From contig NC_134353.1 of assembly GCF_048569485.1 (NCBI RefSeq), forward strand, positions 530,317,008 through 530,381,007: a DNA stretch of 64,000 nt. Direction: 5' to 3'. This document shows, in pieces, positions 21,136 through 32,007 of the stretch. The stretch comes from Anomaloglossus baeobatrachus. Taxonomy: Eukaryota > Chordata > Amphibia > Anura > Aromobatidae. The stretch's first letter is position 1; the number at the start of each line of letters is the position of its first letter. The notes below the pieces were generated by a model. It did not search any database, was not told the origin of the DNA, and saw only the letters and a list, made by a program, of their open reading frames with translations. A program made the position numbers and the translations under genes.

Positions 21136-21351
21136 ATGTTTACTGTGGCTCCAGAGAGCTCATCTCGGGTTCCATCAGGAAATACCTTCGTTGCAGAAGC
21201 CGACAGGAAGCTAGTTTTAAAGTGGGGTCACTTGTTTAAATTGGCTGGCCAGGCTGGGCAGAAGAAGACTGCTCTTCTCATTTCACATTACTGGTGCGCA
21301 TCCCTGCGTAAAGACATTGTGGAATTTCTGCATGTACTACGACATAGTTAG
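21136..21351 (+). CDS. unrecognised 71-codon open frame, possible orphan exon or relic
   Basis: The frame begins MFTVAPESSSRVPSGNTF and continues with KLVLKWGHLFKLAGQAGQKK to a TAG. It lies 66 bases after an acceptor-like TTTATTGCAG. I do not recognise the protein; it has no signal peptide or obvious domain. Its composition is less AT-biased than its flanks, which fits an old coding piece. It could equally be part of a decayed transposon: a Tc1 relic follows at 21580. Treat it as hypothetical. Confidence 0.2.
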   Translation: MFTVAPESSSRVPSGNTFVAEADRKLVLKWGHLFKLAGQAGQKKTALLISHYWCASLRKDIVEFLHVLRHS

Positions 21352-21582
21352 CTTATGTATTGACCAATGCATGTGAGCCCAATAACCATGACAACGTGAA
21401 CTTTTATATAGTGAAGAGCAAAAGGGTAATAATGTTTTGAACTTTTGACTTTCAGCCTCAATATTTCACCATCAACTTTGAGCGTGTGACAACCTTAATT
21501 TTATAGACAATCATCTTGGCTATCTCATACATAAATTTGACTTCTACTATTTAGCATATGATTAGTTATTCACATTTCCTAA

Positions 21583-22125
21583 TAGCTCAGTGTGTTATTA
21601 GGTTGATTCCCAAGCGAAAGTCACTGGTTCGAATCAAGGAGCAGCCATGAAGATTTCCCAAGAAAAGAGGAACAGCATCATCCAGCTCATTGATAGCGGT
21701 CTCTCAACCAAGAAATATACTAAACTGCATCATGTGGGAGCTGTGACAGTTGGTTGAATAAGAAATAAAGTCCATCCTTCCGTTCAAAAGCTAAGAGTTG
21801 GACGTCCAGGCAAAATATTGGAGTCAACAAGTTGGCTTATCACAAGCTCTATCAGTTCTGGCGCGACAAATACGACAGTGGAAGTGTTCAAATGCTTTGT
21901 AATAGTGAGATCACAGACGTCCATGCAAGCACTGTGTGGTGCACGTCACACAAATCTTGAGTGGTGGCCCAAAAACAGGTGAAGAAACTTTAAATTCAAT
22001 ATCATCATAAGGAGCGTTGACTTAAGTTTGCAAAAAAATGTACGAAAAGTGGACAGTGGAAGATTGGAAACAGATAATTTCAACAAAACAAAAAGAAAAG
22101 TGGCGTGCAATAATTTTTTGGGATC
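21583..22125 (+). pseudogene. Tc1-like transposon relic with tRNA-like leader
   Basis: From ATG at 21647 the translation reads MKISQEKRNSIIQLIDSGLS, the paired-like helix-turn-helix of a Tc1 transposase. Later pieces include RVGRPGKI and, in another frame, LKFAKKMYEKWTVEDWK, which lies just before the first catalytic Asp block. There are several frameshifts and stops, and the catalytic core is largely lost after about 22090. Directly upstream, 21583-21636 has tRNA-like A and B boxes (TAGCTCAGTG...TTAGG and GGTTCGAATC). Confidence 0.7.
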
Positions 22126-22393
22126 ACCGATAAAGTATCAAAGAACAACATATTTTATTATTAATAAAAGACAACAAAACACAAACACAGATTAAAACAT
22201 TTAAAAACACTATAACAAATGTAAAAAGTATATGGGAGTTGCATACAATAAAGCAGTGCCCCGTATTCTAACCTCCAGAGAAAAGATGGAAAATGATAGC
22301 TATACAAGAGTAGTCCTATACAAATAGGCTAAAAATACATTCCATACACTATCATGGGAAACACAGGAGAAAAAAACAATAATGACCAATCAA
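22126..22393. other. AT-rich repeat into which a TTAA element inserted
   Basis: A-rich sequence without gene features. Related-looking text continues after 26587, consistent with a host repeat split by the TTAA-target element. Confidence 0.35.
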
Positions 22394-23508
22394 TTAACCC
22401 CTTCACGACCGCGGGCAGTAAAATGACGTCCTATTTTAACGTGACTTAACGACCAGGGACGTAATTTTACGGCCTAAACTTCATTTGATTGCCGTGGCCA
22501 TAGCAACGGCTTTCAAATGATGTCCCCTGCTGTTTCTTACAGCAGGGGACCTTTGCTTGACCCCAGGGGGGGTGGCATCGCCACCCCCCATAGGCGATCG
22601 ATGTGAGTGGCTGTTCAAATCTGAACCGCCAACCACATCGTTCGCACTAATTTCGGCAAAAATAATGCCCGAATTAGTGCGATACTGTGAGATCCTGTTA
22701 TGATCTATTGTAGCAGCTACAGCAGATCATAGATGGATCTCCAACATGTCGCCCCCCAGCCCCTGCAGCACTGATTGGAGCGATCGTGCTATGACGCGCA
22801 ATCGCTCCAATCAGTGTGCAGTGGGGCGGTCTGATCTGCGGGTGGCCGCCCTCCCCAGGCCTGTCCTGGTCTGGGGACCCTCCCCCAACATGTCTGCAGC
22901 GTGGAGTGGCTGGTACTTTTGGTACCACACCACCGCTGCTGCTGCCGCCGCCGCCTCTGATGTCACCGCCGCTCCTGCTCCAATGGTAAGTATTCCGCTC
23001 CCTGTGCGCTCTCACGATGGACCCTGCGCGCTCCCGTGAAGGCCCCTGCGCGCTCCCGTGAAGGCCCCTGCCCGTGCCCCCCCCGATCTGCCCCCTACGC
23101 CCCGATCTGCCCCCCGGCATCCCGATCTGCTACCCACGCGATCTGCCTGCCTCCTCTGTCATCTCTATTCTGCTTCCAAGGTTCCTTCCTTCTGCCTTTG
23201 CTTCTCCGCCCCCTCTGCTCTCCCTCTGCCCCCCCTCTTCCCCCCCCCCTCTCCCCATTCCCCTCTGCCCCCCCCCGACGTCCTCTTACCTGCCTTCACG
23301 GGTCGTCCGAGGTCTTCACTGACCTGATCACATCTGCCTCCATCACTGGGTCCTTCTGCTGATCTGTCCAACGTCCTGCCTGCTGCTGGTGTAAAGCTGT
23401 CTATCTCACTGCCTTCTTGTTCCTCTGCAGCTCTTCTGGTCAGTGATCCTCTTGGTACTGTGAGTATAAATTTTTTTTTTTTTCTTGTATCCTGTCCATT
23501 TTTACACT

Positions 23509-24210
23509 TCATCCGTCCGTGCGTCCCGCCAAGCGCTGATCAGGGATGCAGATAACGGATCTGCATCCCTGCTCAATTTTTGGCGTGACTTTTTTCCGTA
23601 TTCGCGACGCTTTTTGTATCGCGTCCGTACGTGTGTCCCGCCGAGCGCTGATCAGGGATGCAGATAACGGATCTGCATCCGTGGTCAGTTTTTGGCGTGA
23701 CTTTTTTCCGTATTCGCGATGCTTTTTGTATCGCATCCGTCCGTGCGTCCCGCCAAGTGCTGATCAGGGATGCACATAACGGATCTGTATCCCTGCTCAA
23801 TTTTTGGCGTGACTTTTTTCCGTATTCGCGACGCTTTTTGTATCGCGTCCGTCCGTGCATCCCGCCAAGCGCTGATCAGGGATGCAGATAACGGATCTGC
23901 ATCCGTGGTCAGTTTTTGGCGTGACTTTTTTCCGTATTCGCGATGCTTTGTGTATCGCATCCGTCCGTGTGTCCCGCCAAGCGCTGATCAGGGATGCACA
24001 TAACGGATCTGCATCCCTGCTCAATTTTTGGCGTGACTTTTTTCCGTATTCACGATGCTTTTTGTATCGCATCCGTCCGTGCGTCCCGCCAAGCGCTGAT
24101 CAGGGATGCACATAACGGATCGGCATCCCTGCTCAATTTTTGGCGTGACCTTTTTTTTTCCGTTTCCCCAACGCTTTTTGTATCTCATCCGACCGTGCGT
24201 CCTGCAGCGG
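23509..24210. repeat. 112-bp tandem repeat, about six copies
   Basis: GATCAGGGATGCAGATAACG-type words recur every 112 bp from about 23538 to 24100, with CATCCGTCCGTGCGTCCCGC preceding each. Within each unit GGATGCAGATAACGGATCTGCATCC is a near palindrome. Open frames on both strands repeat with the same period and are artefacts. Confidence 0.92.
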
Positions 24211-24234
24211 CCGATCAGTGTACCGCGTCTGTGC

Positions 24235-25985
24235 GTTTGAAAAGTTAAATGGCGTTCCTTCTCTTCTGAACCCCACCATGTGCCCAAACAATTACTTTCC
24301 ACCACATATGAGGTATCTACGTACTCAGGAAAAATTGCACAATATGTTTTATGGTACATTTTTTCCTGATACCGTTGTAAAAAAAAAAAGCTACCTGGTT
24401 GATACAAAAATTTTGTGGTTAAGAAAAAAAAATAATTTTCACGGTACAACGTTATCAACTGCTGTGGAGACCCTGGGGGTACAAGGGGCTCACCAAACAT
24501 CTAGATAAATTCCTTGAGGGGTCTAGTTCCGAAATGGGGTAATTTGTGGGGGAGCTCCACTGTTTAGGCACCTCAGGGGGTCTCTAAACGTGACATGGCG
24601 TCCGCTAATGATTCCAACCAATTTTGCTGTCAAATGGCGCTCCTTCTCTTCTGAGCCCTGCCATGCGCCCAAATAATTACTTTCCACCACATATGAGGTA
24701 TCTGCGTACTCAGGAGAAATTGCACAATACGTTTTATGGTGCATTTTTTTCTGATACCCTTGTGGAAAAAAAAGCTACCTGGTTCAAGTGACAGTTTTGT
24801 GGTGAAAAACAAAAAATTGTATTCATGGCTCAACATTATCAACTTCTGTGGAGCCCATTGGGGCTCGCAAAACATCTAGATAAACTCCTTGAGGGGTCTA
24901 GTTTCCAAAATGGGGTCACTTGTGGGGGAGCTCCACTGTTTAGGCACCATAGGGGGTCTCCAAAACGTGACATGGCATCCGCTAATGATTCCAACCAATT
25001 TTGCTGTCAAATGGCGCTCCTTCTCTTCTGAGCCCCGCCATGCGCCCAAACAATTACTTTCCACCACATATGAGGTATCTGCGTACTCAGGAGAAAATGC
25101 ACAATACATTTTATGGTGCATTTTTTCCTGATACCCTTGTGGAAAAAAAAGCTACCTAGTTGAAGCAACCGTTTTGTGGTAAAAAAAATATTTTTTTCTT
25201 TTCATGGCTCAACGTTCTAAACTTCTGTGAAGCCCCCAGGTGTTCAAAGTGCTCACCAAACATCTAGAAAAATTATTTTAGGGTTCTACTTTCCAAAATG
25301 GGGTCACTTGTGGGGGAGCTCCATTGTTTAGGCACCTCAGGGGGTCTTCAAACCCGACATGGCGTCCGCTAATGAGTGCAGCTAATTTTGCACTCAAAAA
25401 TTCAAATGGCGCTCCTTGCCTTCCGAGCACTGCCGTGTGTCCAAACATTTGATTTCCACCACATATGAGGTATCTGCGTACTCAGGAGAAAATGCACAAA
25501 ACATTTTATGGTGCATTTTTTCCTGATACCCTTGTGGAAAAAAAAGCTACCTAGTTGAAGCAACCGTTTTGTGGTAAAAAAAAATAATTTTCTTTTCACA
25601 GCTCAACGTTATAAATTTCTGTGAAGCCCCCAGGTGTTCAAAGTGCTCACCAAACATCTAGAAAAATTATTTGAGGGCTCTGGTTTCCAAAATGGGGTCA
25701 CTTGTGGGGGAGCTCTATTGTTTAGGCACCTCAGGGGGTCTTCAAACCCGACATGGCGTCCGCTAATGAGTGCAGCTAATTTTGCGTTCAAAAATTCAAA
25801 TTCCCTTCCGAGCTCCGCTGTGCGCCCAAACAATTGATTTTTACCACATATGGGGTATCAGCGTACTCAGGAGAAATTGCACTATAAATTGTAGGGTGCA
25901 CTTTCTCTTTTCTCCCTTGTGAAAATGAAAATTTTAATGGCTAAAGTAACATTTTTGTGTTAAAAAGTAAAATTTTCATTTTTTC
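24235..25985. repeat. ~380-395 bp tandem repeat, about 4.5 diverged copies
   Basis: Blocks such as AATGGCGCTCCTTCTCTTCT, CACCACATATGAGGTATCTG and GGGGTCACTTGTGGGGGAGC recur near 24245/24630/25010/25405/25790. Copies are 80-90% alike by eye, older than the 112-bp array. The block continues into the right end of the TTAA element. Confidence 0.85.
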
Positions 25986-26654
25986 CTTCCACATTGCTTT
26001 GGTTCCTGTGAAGCACCTAAAGGGTTAATAAACTTCTTGGATGTGGTTTTGAGCAGAGTGAGGGGTACAGTTTTTAGAATGCGGTCACTTTTGGGTATTT
26101 TCTGTCATCTAGGCCTCTCAAAGTCACTTCAAATGTGATGTGGTCCCTAAAAAAAATTATTTTCTAAATTTTGTTGGAAAAATGAGAAATCGCTGATGAC
26201 CTTTGACCCCTTCTAACTTCCTAACGAAAAAAAATTTTGTTTCGAAAATTGCGCTGATGTAAAGTAGACAAGTGGGAAAGTTTATTTAGTAACTATTATG
26301 TGTGACATATATCTCAGATTTATGGGCATAAATTTTAAAAGTTTGAAAATTGCGAAATTTTCAACATTTTTGTAAAATTTCCTAAATTTTCACAAATAAA
26401 TGCAAAAATTATCGGTTTAAATTTACCACTAACATGAAGTACAATATGTCACGAAAAGCAATCTCAGAATCGCCAGGATCCGTTGAAGCGTTCCAGAGTT
26501 ATAACCTGTCAAAGTGACACTGGTCAGAATTGCAAAAAATGGCCCGGTCATTATGGTGTTTTAGTGGCCGGGGGTGAAGGGGTTAATCACAGAGTACAGA
26601 TAACAAAATAAACTAAATGCAAATAATGAGCAGAGAAATTTCTCCTATGTAAAA

Positions 26655-27228
26655 AGAGCCTAAAGCCGCTTTACACGCAACGACATCGCTAAAGAGATGT
26701 CATTGCGGTCACGGAATTCGTGACGCACATCCGGCCTCGTTAGTGACGTCGTTGTGTGTGACACGAAGGAGCGACCGTTAACGAGCGATAATACTCACCA
26801 TATCGTTGCTCGTTGACATGTTCCCCTATTCCCATTTATCCTTGCTGCTGCAGGTACGATGTTGTTCGTCGTTCCTGCGGCAGCACACATCGCTATGTGT
26901 AACACCGCCGGAACGAGGAACCTCACCGTACCTGCGGCCTCACCGGAAAGAGGTGGGCAGGATGTTACGTACCGCTCATCTCCGCCCCTCCGCTTCTACT
27001 GGGCGGCTGCTTAGTGATGTCGCTATGACGCTGAACGAACCACCCCCTTAAAAAGGAGGCAGTTCGCCGGTCACAGCGACGTCGCTAGGCAGGTAAGTAG
27101 TGTGACGGGTCTGAGTGATGTTGTGCACCACGGGCAGCAATTTGCCCTTTACGCTCAACTGATGGGGGCGGGTACGCATGCTAGCAATATCGGTAACGAT
27201 ATCGCAGCGTGTAAAGCGGCCTTTAGAC
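26655..27228. mobile_element. Harbinger-type MITE, copy C
   Basis: Left end AAGCCGCTTTACACGCAACG, right end GATATCGCAGCGTGTAAAGC. The subterminal hairpin pairs CAACGACATCGCTAAAGAG (from 26677) with CTCGTTAGTGACGTCGTTG (to about 26754) around GTCACGGAATTCGTGACGCA. About 574 bp, like copy D (574 bp). No coding capacity. Confidence 0.8.
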
Positions 27229-27273
27229 TAACTTGGGTAAACAGTCATCTAGGCGGTGGAAAAAAAAACCAAA

Positions 27274-27312
27274 ACACGTGTATCACCACGCAAAATAGTG
27301 GCTTCCTCAGGG
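27274..27312 (-). ncRNA. decayed hammerhead-like motif
   Basis: The minus strand reads CTGAGGA, a stem-loop GCCAC...GTGG, then GATACACGTG. This is the hammerhead layout with one change in each core segment (CTGATGA to CTGAGGA, GAAAC to GATAC), so it should be inactive. It suggests a PLE-derived fragment at about 27230-27480. Confidence 0.45.
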
Positions 27313-27486
27313 GAGGTGGTGTGTGTGTGATAGTTGGCAAAACATGTGTCTTATATGCTGTCTATACAATGAGTCATAATGAAATAAATACCAGATGTGG
27401 GTAAATGTGGAGAGGCCACAAGCAGCGGCGGCCGAAAGTATAGCTTTAATGCCACAGCGCATCCCCAAAACACTGCACGGCCGGGA

Positions 27487-27785
27487 AGTGTGTACCCATA
27501 AAGAAGAGTTCCGGGCGTGCACAAAGATAAGGGACAATATGAATGGTGCACACATCCCCTGACACATGCTGTGAATGGATGCGGGAGCGATTGGATTGTA
27601 CGGACCCCACAAGCTGCACAGCCCAGATGTGCGCATCAATAGTCCTGTGTATGCGCGAGTACTTAGAGCTGGATACAATCCAATTGCTCCCGCGCACATG
27701 TGCAGCATGTGCCAGGGGATGTGTGCACCACTCATATTGTCCGTTATCTTTGGGCATGCACGGGACTCCTCTTTAGGCACCTCGG
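27487..27785. repeat. large inverted repeat, ~110-bp arms
   Basis: The left arm (27490-27605, with CAAAGATAAGGGACAATATG and GGTGCACACATCCCCTGACA) is matched in reverse complement by the right arm (27670-27783), with a spacer of about 65 bases. Arms are roughly 85-90% complementary. Frames on the two strands look alike for this reason. Confidence 0.85.
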
Positions 27786-28612
27786 GGGCTCTGCAAATGT
27801 AACATGGCGTCTGCTATCTATTCCAGCCAGAGTAGTTTTCCAGAAATTGTTTTTGTAAATTTTGTTGGAAAAAGGAAAATTTGCTGCTCATTTTTTTGTT
27901 AGCATGTGAGAGAAGTTTAAAGTTTATGTTTCAATAATCATGCTGATGTAAAGTAGACATGTGGCAAATGTTATTTATTAACTGTTTTGTGCAGTATTTA
28001 AGTGCATAAAATTTCAGAGATTGAAAATTGTGAGATTTTCACATTTTTTGCCAAACGTTTGAAATTTTCATAAAAATATACAAATAATATTGAGCAATAT
28101 TTACCACTATCATGAAGTACACCATCTCACGAAAAAAAATATGAGAATCACTGGGATAGGTTGAAGCGTTCCAGAGTTATTATCTCTTAAAGTCCAAGGA
28201 GAATAGAGCTGTGGAGAATAGTGCAAGAGGGTCTTACCAGGCAAACAACAGGCAAGTGAGACGTAGAGAACTCACCTAGAGGGGTTGTGAAAGTCACAAC
28301 TCCTATAATAGCGTAGTACACAGGTGAACAGATGCAGCCCTGAGGAAGTTAAATGGATTCAGAAGAAGAAACCGGGTGTATCGCCGCACTTTCACCAAAC
28401 CAGTCGATGTCGATAAATTATTCCATGTCTTTATTCAATTTGCACAGGTCTAGTGAATAAAGACATGGAATAATTTATCTACATCGACTAGTTTGGTGAT
28501 AGCGCGGCGAGAAACCCGATTTCTTCTTCCGAATCCAATTAACTCATAAAGTGACACTGGTCAGATTTTAAAAATTACCCTTGGTCATTAATGTACAAAG
28601 TGGCTAGGTCCT
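27775..28612. mobile_element. 3' part of a second TTAA-family element, split by a PLE fold-back
   Basis: Text such as GGCACCTCGGGGGCTCTGCA, TGCTGATGTAAAGTAGACA and TTGAAGCGTTCCAGAGTTAT matches the right third of the element at 22398-26582 in the same order. An insert at 28194-28546 interrupts it and similarity resumes with GTGACACTGGTCAGAT. No coding sequence. Confidence 0.75.
28194..28546. mobile_element. PLE-derived fold-back insertion with 6-bp target duplication
   Basis: TAAAGT occurs at 28188-28193 and 28547-28552. The insert begins with text like the 5' UTR of PLE-B (GGGTCTTACC, then GGGGTTGTGAAAGTCACAAC, compare 14395-14425). It ends in an ~84-bp fold-back: 28351-28435 pairs with 28454-28541, loop about 18 bases, arms about 90% complementary. 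Confidence 0.7.
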
Positions 28613-29394
28613 TAACCCCTTCAACACCACATGATTTTCCATTTTTTCCTCCCCTTCCTCCAAGAACCAAAACTTTTTTATTTTTCCATCAACATAGCCA
28701 TATGAGGGCTTATTTTTGGGGGGCAGAGTTGTACTTTTGAATAAAGACCAGTGTCACTTTGACAGGTTATAACTCTGGAACACTTCAACGGATCCTGATG
28801 ATTCTGACATTGTTTTTTCATGACATATTGTACTTCATGATAGTGCTAAAATTAAGAGGATATCTTGTGCATTTGTTTGTGAAAATATCAGATTTTTACA
28901 CGTAATCGCTTGTATAAGTGCTCAACGTAGAGAGCAGGATGAATATGAGCCATGCCATACTGCTTTGGGAGACAGAATAAACAAATCAACAGCAGTTGAA
29001 GAATTGGCTTTATTCATTTATTTTTACGCTGTTTACCATGCAGTATAAATGATTAGGAAGCTTTCTTCCTCTGGTTAGTATGATTACAGCAATACCAGGT
29101 TTATATCGTTTTTTAGGTTTGGCTGCTGTCAAGACTTTTTCACAAAAAAAAGTTTTTTTGCATCACTGAATTTTTAAGACTATAGATTTTATATTTTTCT
29201 GCCGAAAGAGTCATGTGAGGGCTTGTTTTTTGCAGGATGAGATGCAGTTTTTAGTACCATTTTGGGCCACATAATATTTTATCGCTTTTTAATCCACTTT
29301 TTGTGAGGCAAAAGCATAAAAAAACAGCAATTCAAGAACAGGTTTTTTTTCCGCCGTTGCCATAAAAGTGATGACAAATTTATTGTTCAGCAAG
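28613..29394. repeat. TTAA-type AT-rich repeat with nested reversed fragment
   Basis: Starts TTAACCCCTTCAACACCACA. The stretch 28740-28880 is the reverse complement of the right end of the TTAA element at 22398-26582 (GTGTCACTTTGACAGGTTAT). 29150-29390 resembles 39830-40030. No gene seen. Confidence 0.5.
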
Positions 29395-29470
29395 TATAGG
29401 GCCAAAAATATAATAAATTTATTGAACAAAATTTATTTGCACATTAGAATACATAAAATTACACGGTGCC
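29395..29470 (-). repeat. terminal repeat fragment shared with 39697-39772
   Basis: TATAGGGCCAAAAATATAAT...ACACGGTGCC is the reverse complement of 39697-39772 with few changes. It looks like the 3' end of a PLE-like family; the class is inferred from context at 38395-39772. Confidence 0.55.
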
Positions 29471-30544
29471 AACCAAGGAGTATAGTTGTGGCCGTTTTTA
29501 CTATCTTGATATTGTCGGGTAATCCTGGACGAGGATCTCTGGACGTCAAACTTGAGAAGATCTTCATTCCATATTGTTATATTTTATATTATATGAATTT
29601 TATATGTATTTATTCATCTATTTTTCTATGAACAAGAAAGGAGAAAAGGCGATCATAGAAGCCCAGACACACAATAAGATATAATTCAATTTTTTATTTA
29701 GTATGAACAATCTTTAGTGCAGGCAGTGGTAAGGACCAACATAATATGCATGATATTCATATATGCTCTAGACAAGGTAATGTCACAAATATATTACATT
29801 TCATAAACATCATATATATCTGTAATTTAGTATCCATAATTCCAATTACTCTCACTCATAAAAATATATATCGAGGAAAATAGATTATCCACCATACAAT
29901 ATGTGAGCTAAATTGATGTAAATAAGGCCACATGGCTGATAGCAATCCTGTCAAAGCGAATCTTAGCTAGTTAGATAAATACCGCCAATGTTTATATAGA
30001 GGACAAGCAACAATTGTTATATATCAAAAATAATTATATATATCTTAAAGTGGTCAGTCCTGATAGTTGTATAACACCACCGGCTCAAATAAGCCCAACC
30101 CTATCACAGTCAGGACTGAATATACCACAAGTTTTTATATATATCACCTCCAATATACACAGTGGTGGTAATCATCACCCACAAAATGACGTAGATTGCA
30201 ACCTGAATCAGGCTTGCAATCACATATATTGCGGTATAGATACCATCTATCTGTACCTACTAGCTTTCGCCATTAGATGTCACTGCAGCCATATAAAACA
30301 TATATATATGTATCACATTACACTGATCACCTGAGATCATCATCAAGCTGTTAATTTAGCCAGGTGACTAGCCATGTCTCAACATACCCACACCAGAGAC
30401 AGGCAACAAACAGTGTAACCAGACATAAGGAGCATTAGAAGAGAGACATTACCAGTCAGGAGCATAGACTTTTTGCCATCTATTTTTCTATGTAGTCTTT
30501 TACACACAACTTTCCTCACACCTCACTTTGCATTTTTGTACATA

Positions 30545-30579
<35 letters not shown>
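29471..30579. other. AT-rich unassigned sequence
   Basis: No gene or tRNA. Around 30320 CACCTGAGATCATCATCAAG resembles a degraded PLE terminal region. An (AT)n run covers about 30545-30583. Confidence 0.35.
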
Positions 30580-30586
<7 letters not shown>

Positions 30587-30834
30587 CATTATACTATAAG
30601 ACGCACCGGACCATAAGACGCACCCTGGTTTTAGAGAAGGAAAATAGGAAAATAAAATTTTAAGCAAAAAATGTGGTCATGACACATTGTTGTGGGGCGA
30701 GTATCTGCTGCTGACACTATTATGGGGGTAATGTCCCCAAATTCTCTACTAAGGTACCCCATCCTGGTAATGATCCTCCTGCCTTGTGTATATATATGTT
30801 CCTCATCCTGGTATAGCCCCATCTTGCTATATAC

Positions 30835-31365
30835 TGCCATCCTGGTATGTGCACCCATCCTGCTATATACGCCATCATCCTACTATATACGCCATCATCC
30901 TGCTCATATACTTCTATTATCCTGCTCATATACCCCCATTATCCTGCTCATATACTCCCATCATCCTGCTATATACCCCCATCATCCTGCTCATATACCC
31001 CCATCATCCTGCTCATATACCACATTATCCTGCTCATATACCCTCATCATCCTTCTCATATGCACCCATCATCCTGCTCATATGCCCCCATCATCCTGCT
31101 ATATTCCCCCATCATCCTGCTCATATACCCCTATCATCCTGCTCATATACCCCCATCATCCTGCTCATATACCCCCATCATCCTGCTCATATACCCCCAT
31201 CATCCTCCTATATACCCCCATTATCCTGCTCATATACCCCCATCATCCTGCTATATGCCATCATCCTGTTCATATGCTCCCATCAGCCGGCTATATGGTC
31301 CCATCCTGCTCATATACCCCCATCATCCTGCTCATATACCCCCATCATCCTGCTATGTCCTGCAT
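30835..31365. repeat. 22-bp minisatellite, about 24 copies
   Basis: CATCATCCTGCTCATATACC with CC recurs every 22 bp with short deletions (CTATATA for CTCATATA). All three forward frames stay open because of the repeat (Ser/Tyr/His/Pro-rich), so these are not genes. Confidence 0.95.
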
Positions 31366-31464
31366 CCTGTGACACACAAAAAAATAAACGTTTACACTCA
31401 CCTTTCCTTGCTCCACGCAGCGTCGCTCCTCCTCCTGTCTGCCGGCAGAGCTGTGTTGAGCCGG

Positions 31465-31620
31465 CCACGATCTCTGCAGCATCGCGATGTCCTCCTGTCT
31501 GCCCGCGCGACTGTGTGGACACGTGCGCACAGCGATGACGTCATCGCTGTGAGCACCGCTAGTTTCCACACAGCCGCGGCCGGCAGACAGGAGGACATCG
31601 CAGTGCTGCAGGGGAACGGT
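31465..31620. repeat. GC-rich palindrome with perfect 24-bp centre
   Basis: 31528-31551 (CACAGCGATGAC and its reverse complement) is a perfect palindrome centred on TGACGTCA. Imperfect arms extend to CTGCAGCATCGCGATGTCCT on the left and AGGACATCGCAGTGCTGCAG on the right. Confidence 0.8.
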
Positions 31621-32007
31621 GAGTACATTGATTCACTGCACCCCGCGCTGATGATGATGCGTTTGGACCAGTGAATACAGCCGCACATGATCACTCCAGG
31701 CTGTAGTTGCCAGGGGTGATCACGCGAGCTGGCTGTTTACTATGTGCGCGTCCCGCCCTTCACCCCGCTCACCTGTACCGCCGACTTCAGTGCTGAGAGA
31801 TGGGCGGGAGGCTGGGCGTGCATATGGAATGAGCGGGCCCACGTGGTCACGGCAGGCGCTGCTGCAGCCTGCTCATGCCGCCGATGACCCGCTCCACCGC
31901 AGCACCCTCATTCCCCGCAGCCCTATATTCAGACCATAAGACGCACCCCCCACTTTCCCCCAACATTTGGGGGGAAAAAGTGCGTCTTATAGTCCGAAAA
32001 ATACGGT

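Larger units (their letters stand above)
22398..26582. mobile_element. non-autonomous TTAA-target transposon (piggyBac-like), 4.2 kb
   Basis: TTAA at 22394-22397 and 26583-26586 flank termini CCCCTTCACGACCGCGGGC and (reverse complement of the right end) CCCCTTCACCCCCGGCCAC. TTAA duplication with CCC-starting ends fits piggyBac; Kolobok is an alternative. No transposase is encoded. The interior is C/T-rich (22840-23300), then a 112-bp array, then a ~380-bp array. A related 3' part recurs at 27775-28612 and, reversed, at 28740-28880. Confidence 0.78.
30585..32005. mobile_element. non-autonomous element with ATAAGACGCACC termini
   Basis: The left end repeats ATAAGACGCACC twice (30596-30628). 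The right end has the same word, then a fold-back to GTGCGTCTTATAGTCC and AAAAATACGGTA (31930-32005). The inverted termini and internal minisatellite suggest a DNA-transposon derivative; the superfamily was not identified. No transposase. Confidence 0.6.

Noticed and set aside
22746-23362. Pro/Ala/Ser-rich frames and CpG-rich text that could be a promoter or first exon
   Set aside because: They lie inside the TTAA element, in a C/T-rich simple tract, with no downstream exons.
23485-24250. Series of 77-codon and 91-codon frames at 112-bp spacing
   Set aside because: They recur with the tandem-repeat period on both strands.
28340-28375. CTGAGGA...GAAACC possibly a hammerhead ribozyme
   Set aside because: Stem II cannot form between the core segments and the text belongs to the fold-back arm; the match is too weak to call.
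30692-31674. Ser/Tyr/His-rich frames in three plus-strand frames
   Set aside because: A 22-bp minisatellite keeps all three frames open; the three peptides are shifted readings of one repeat.
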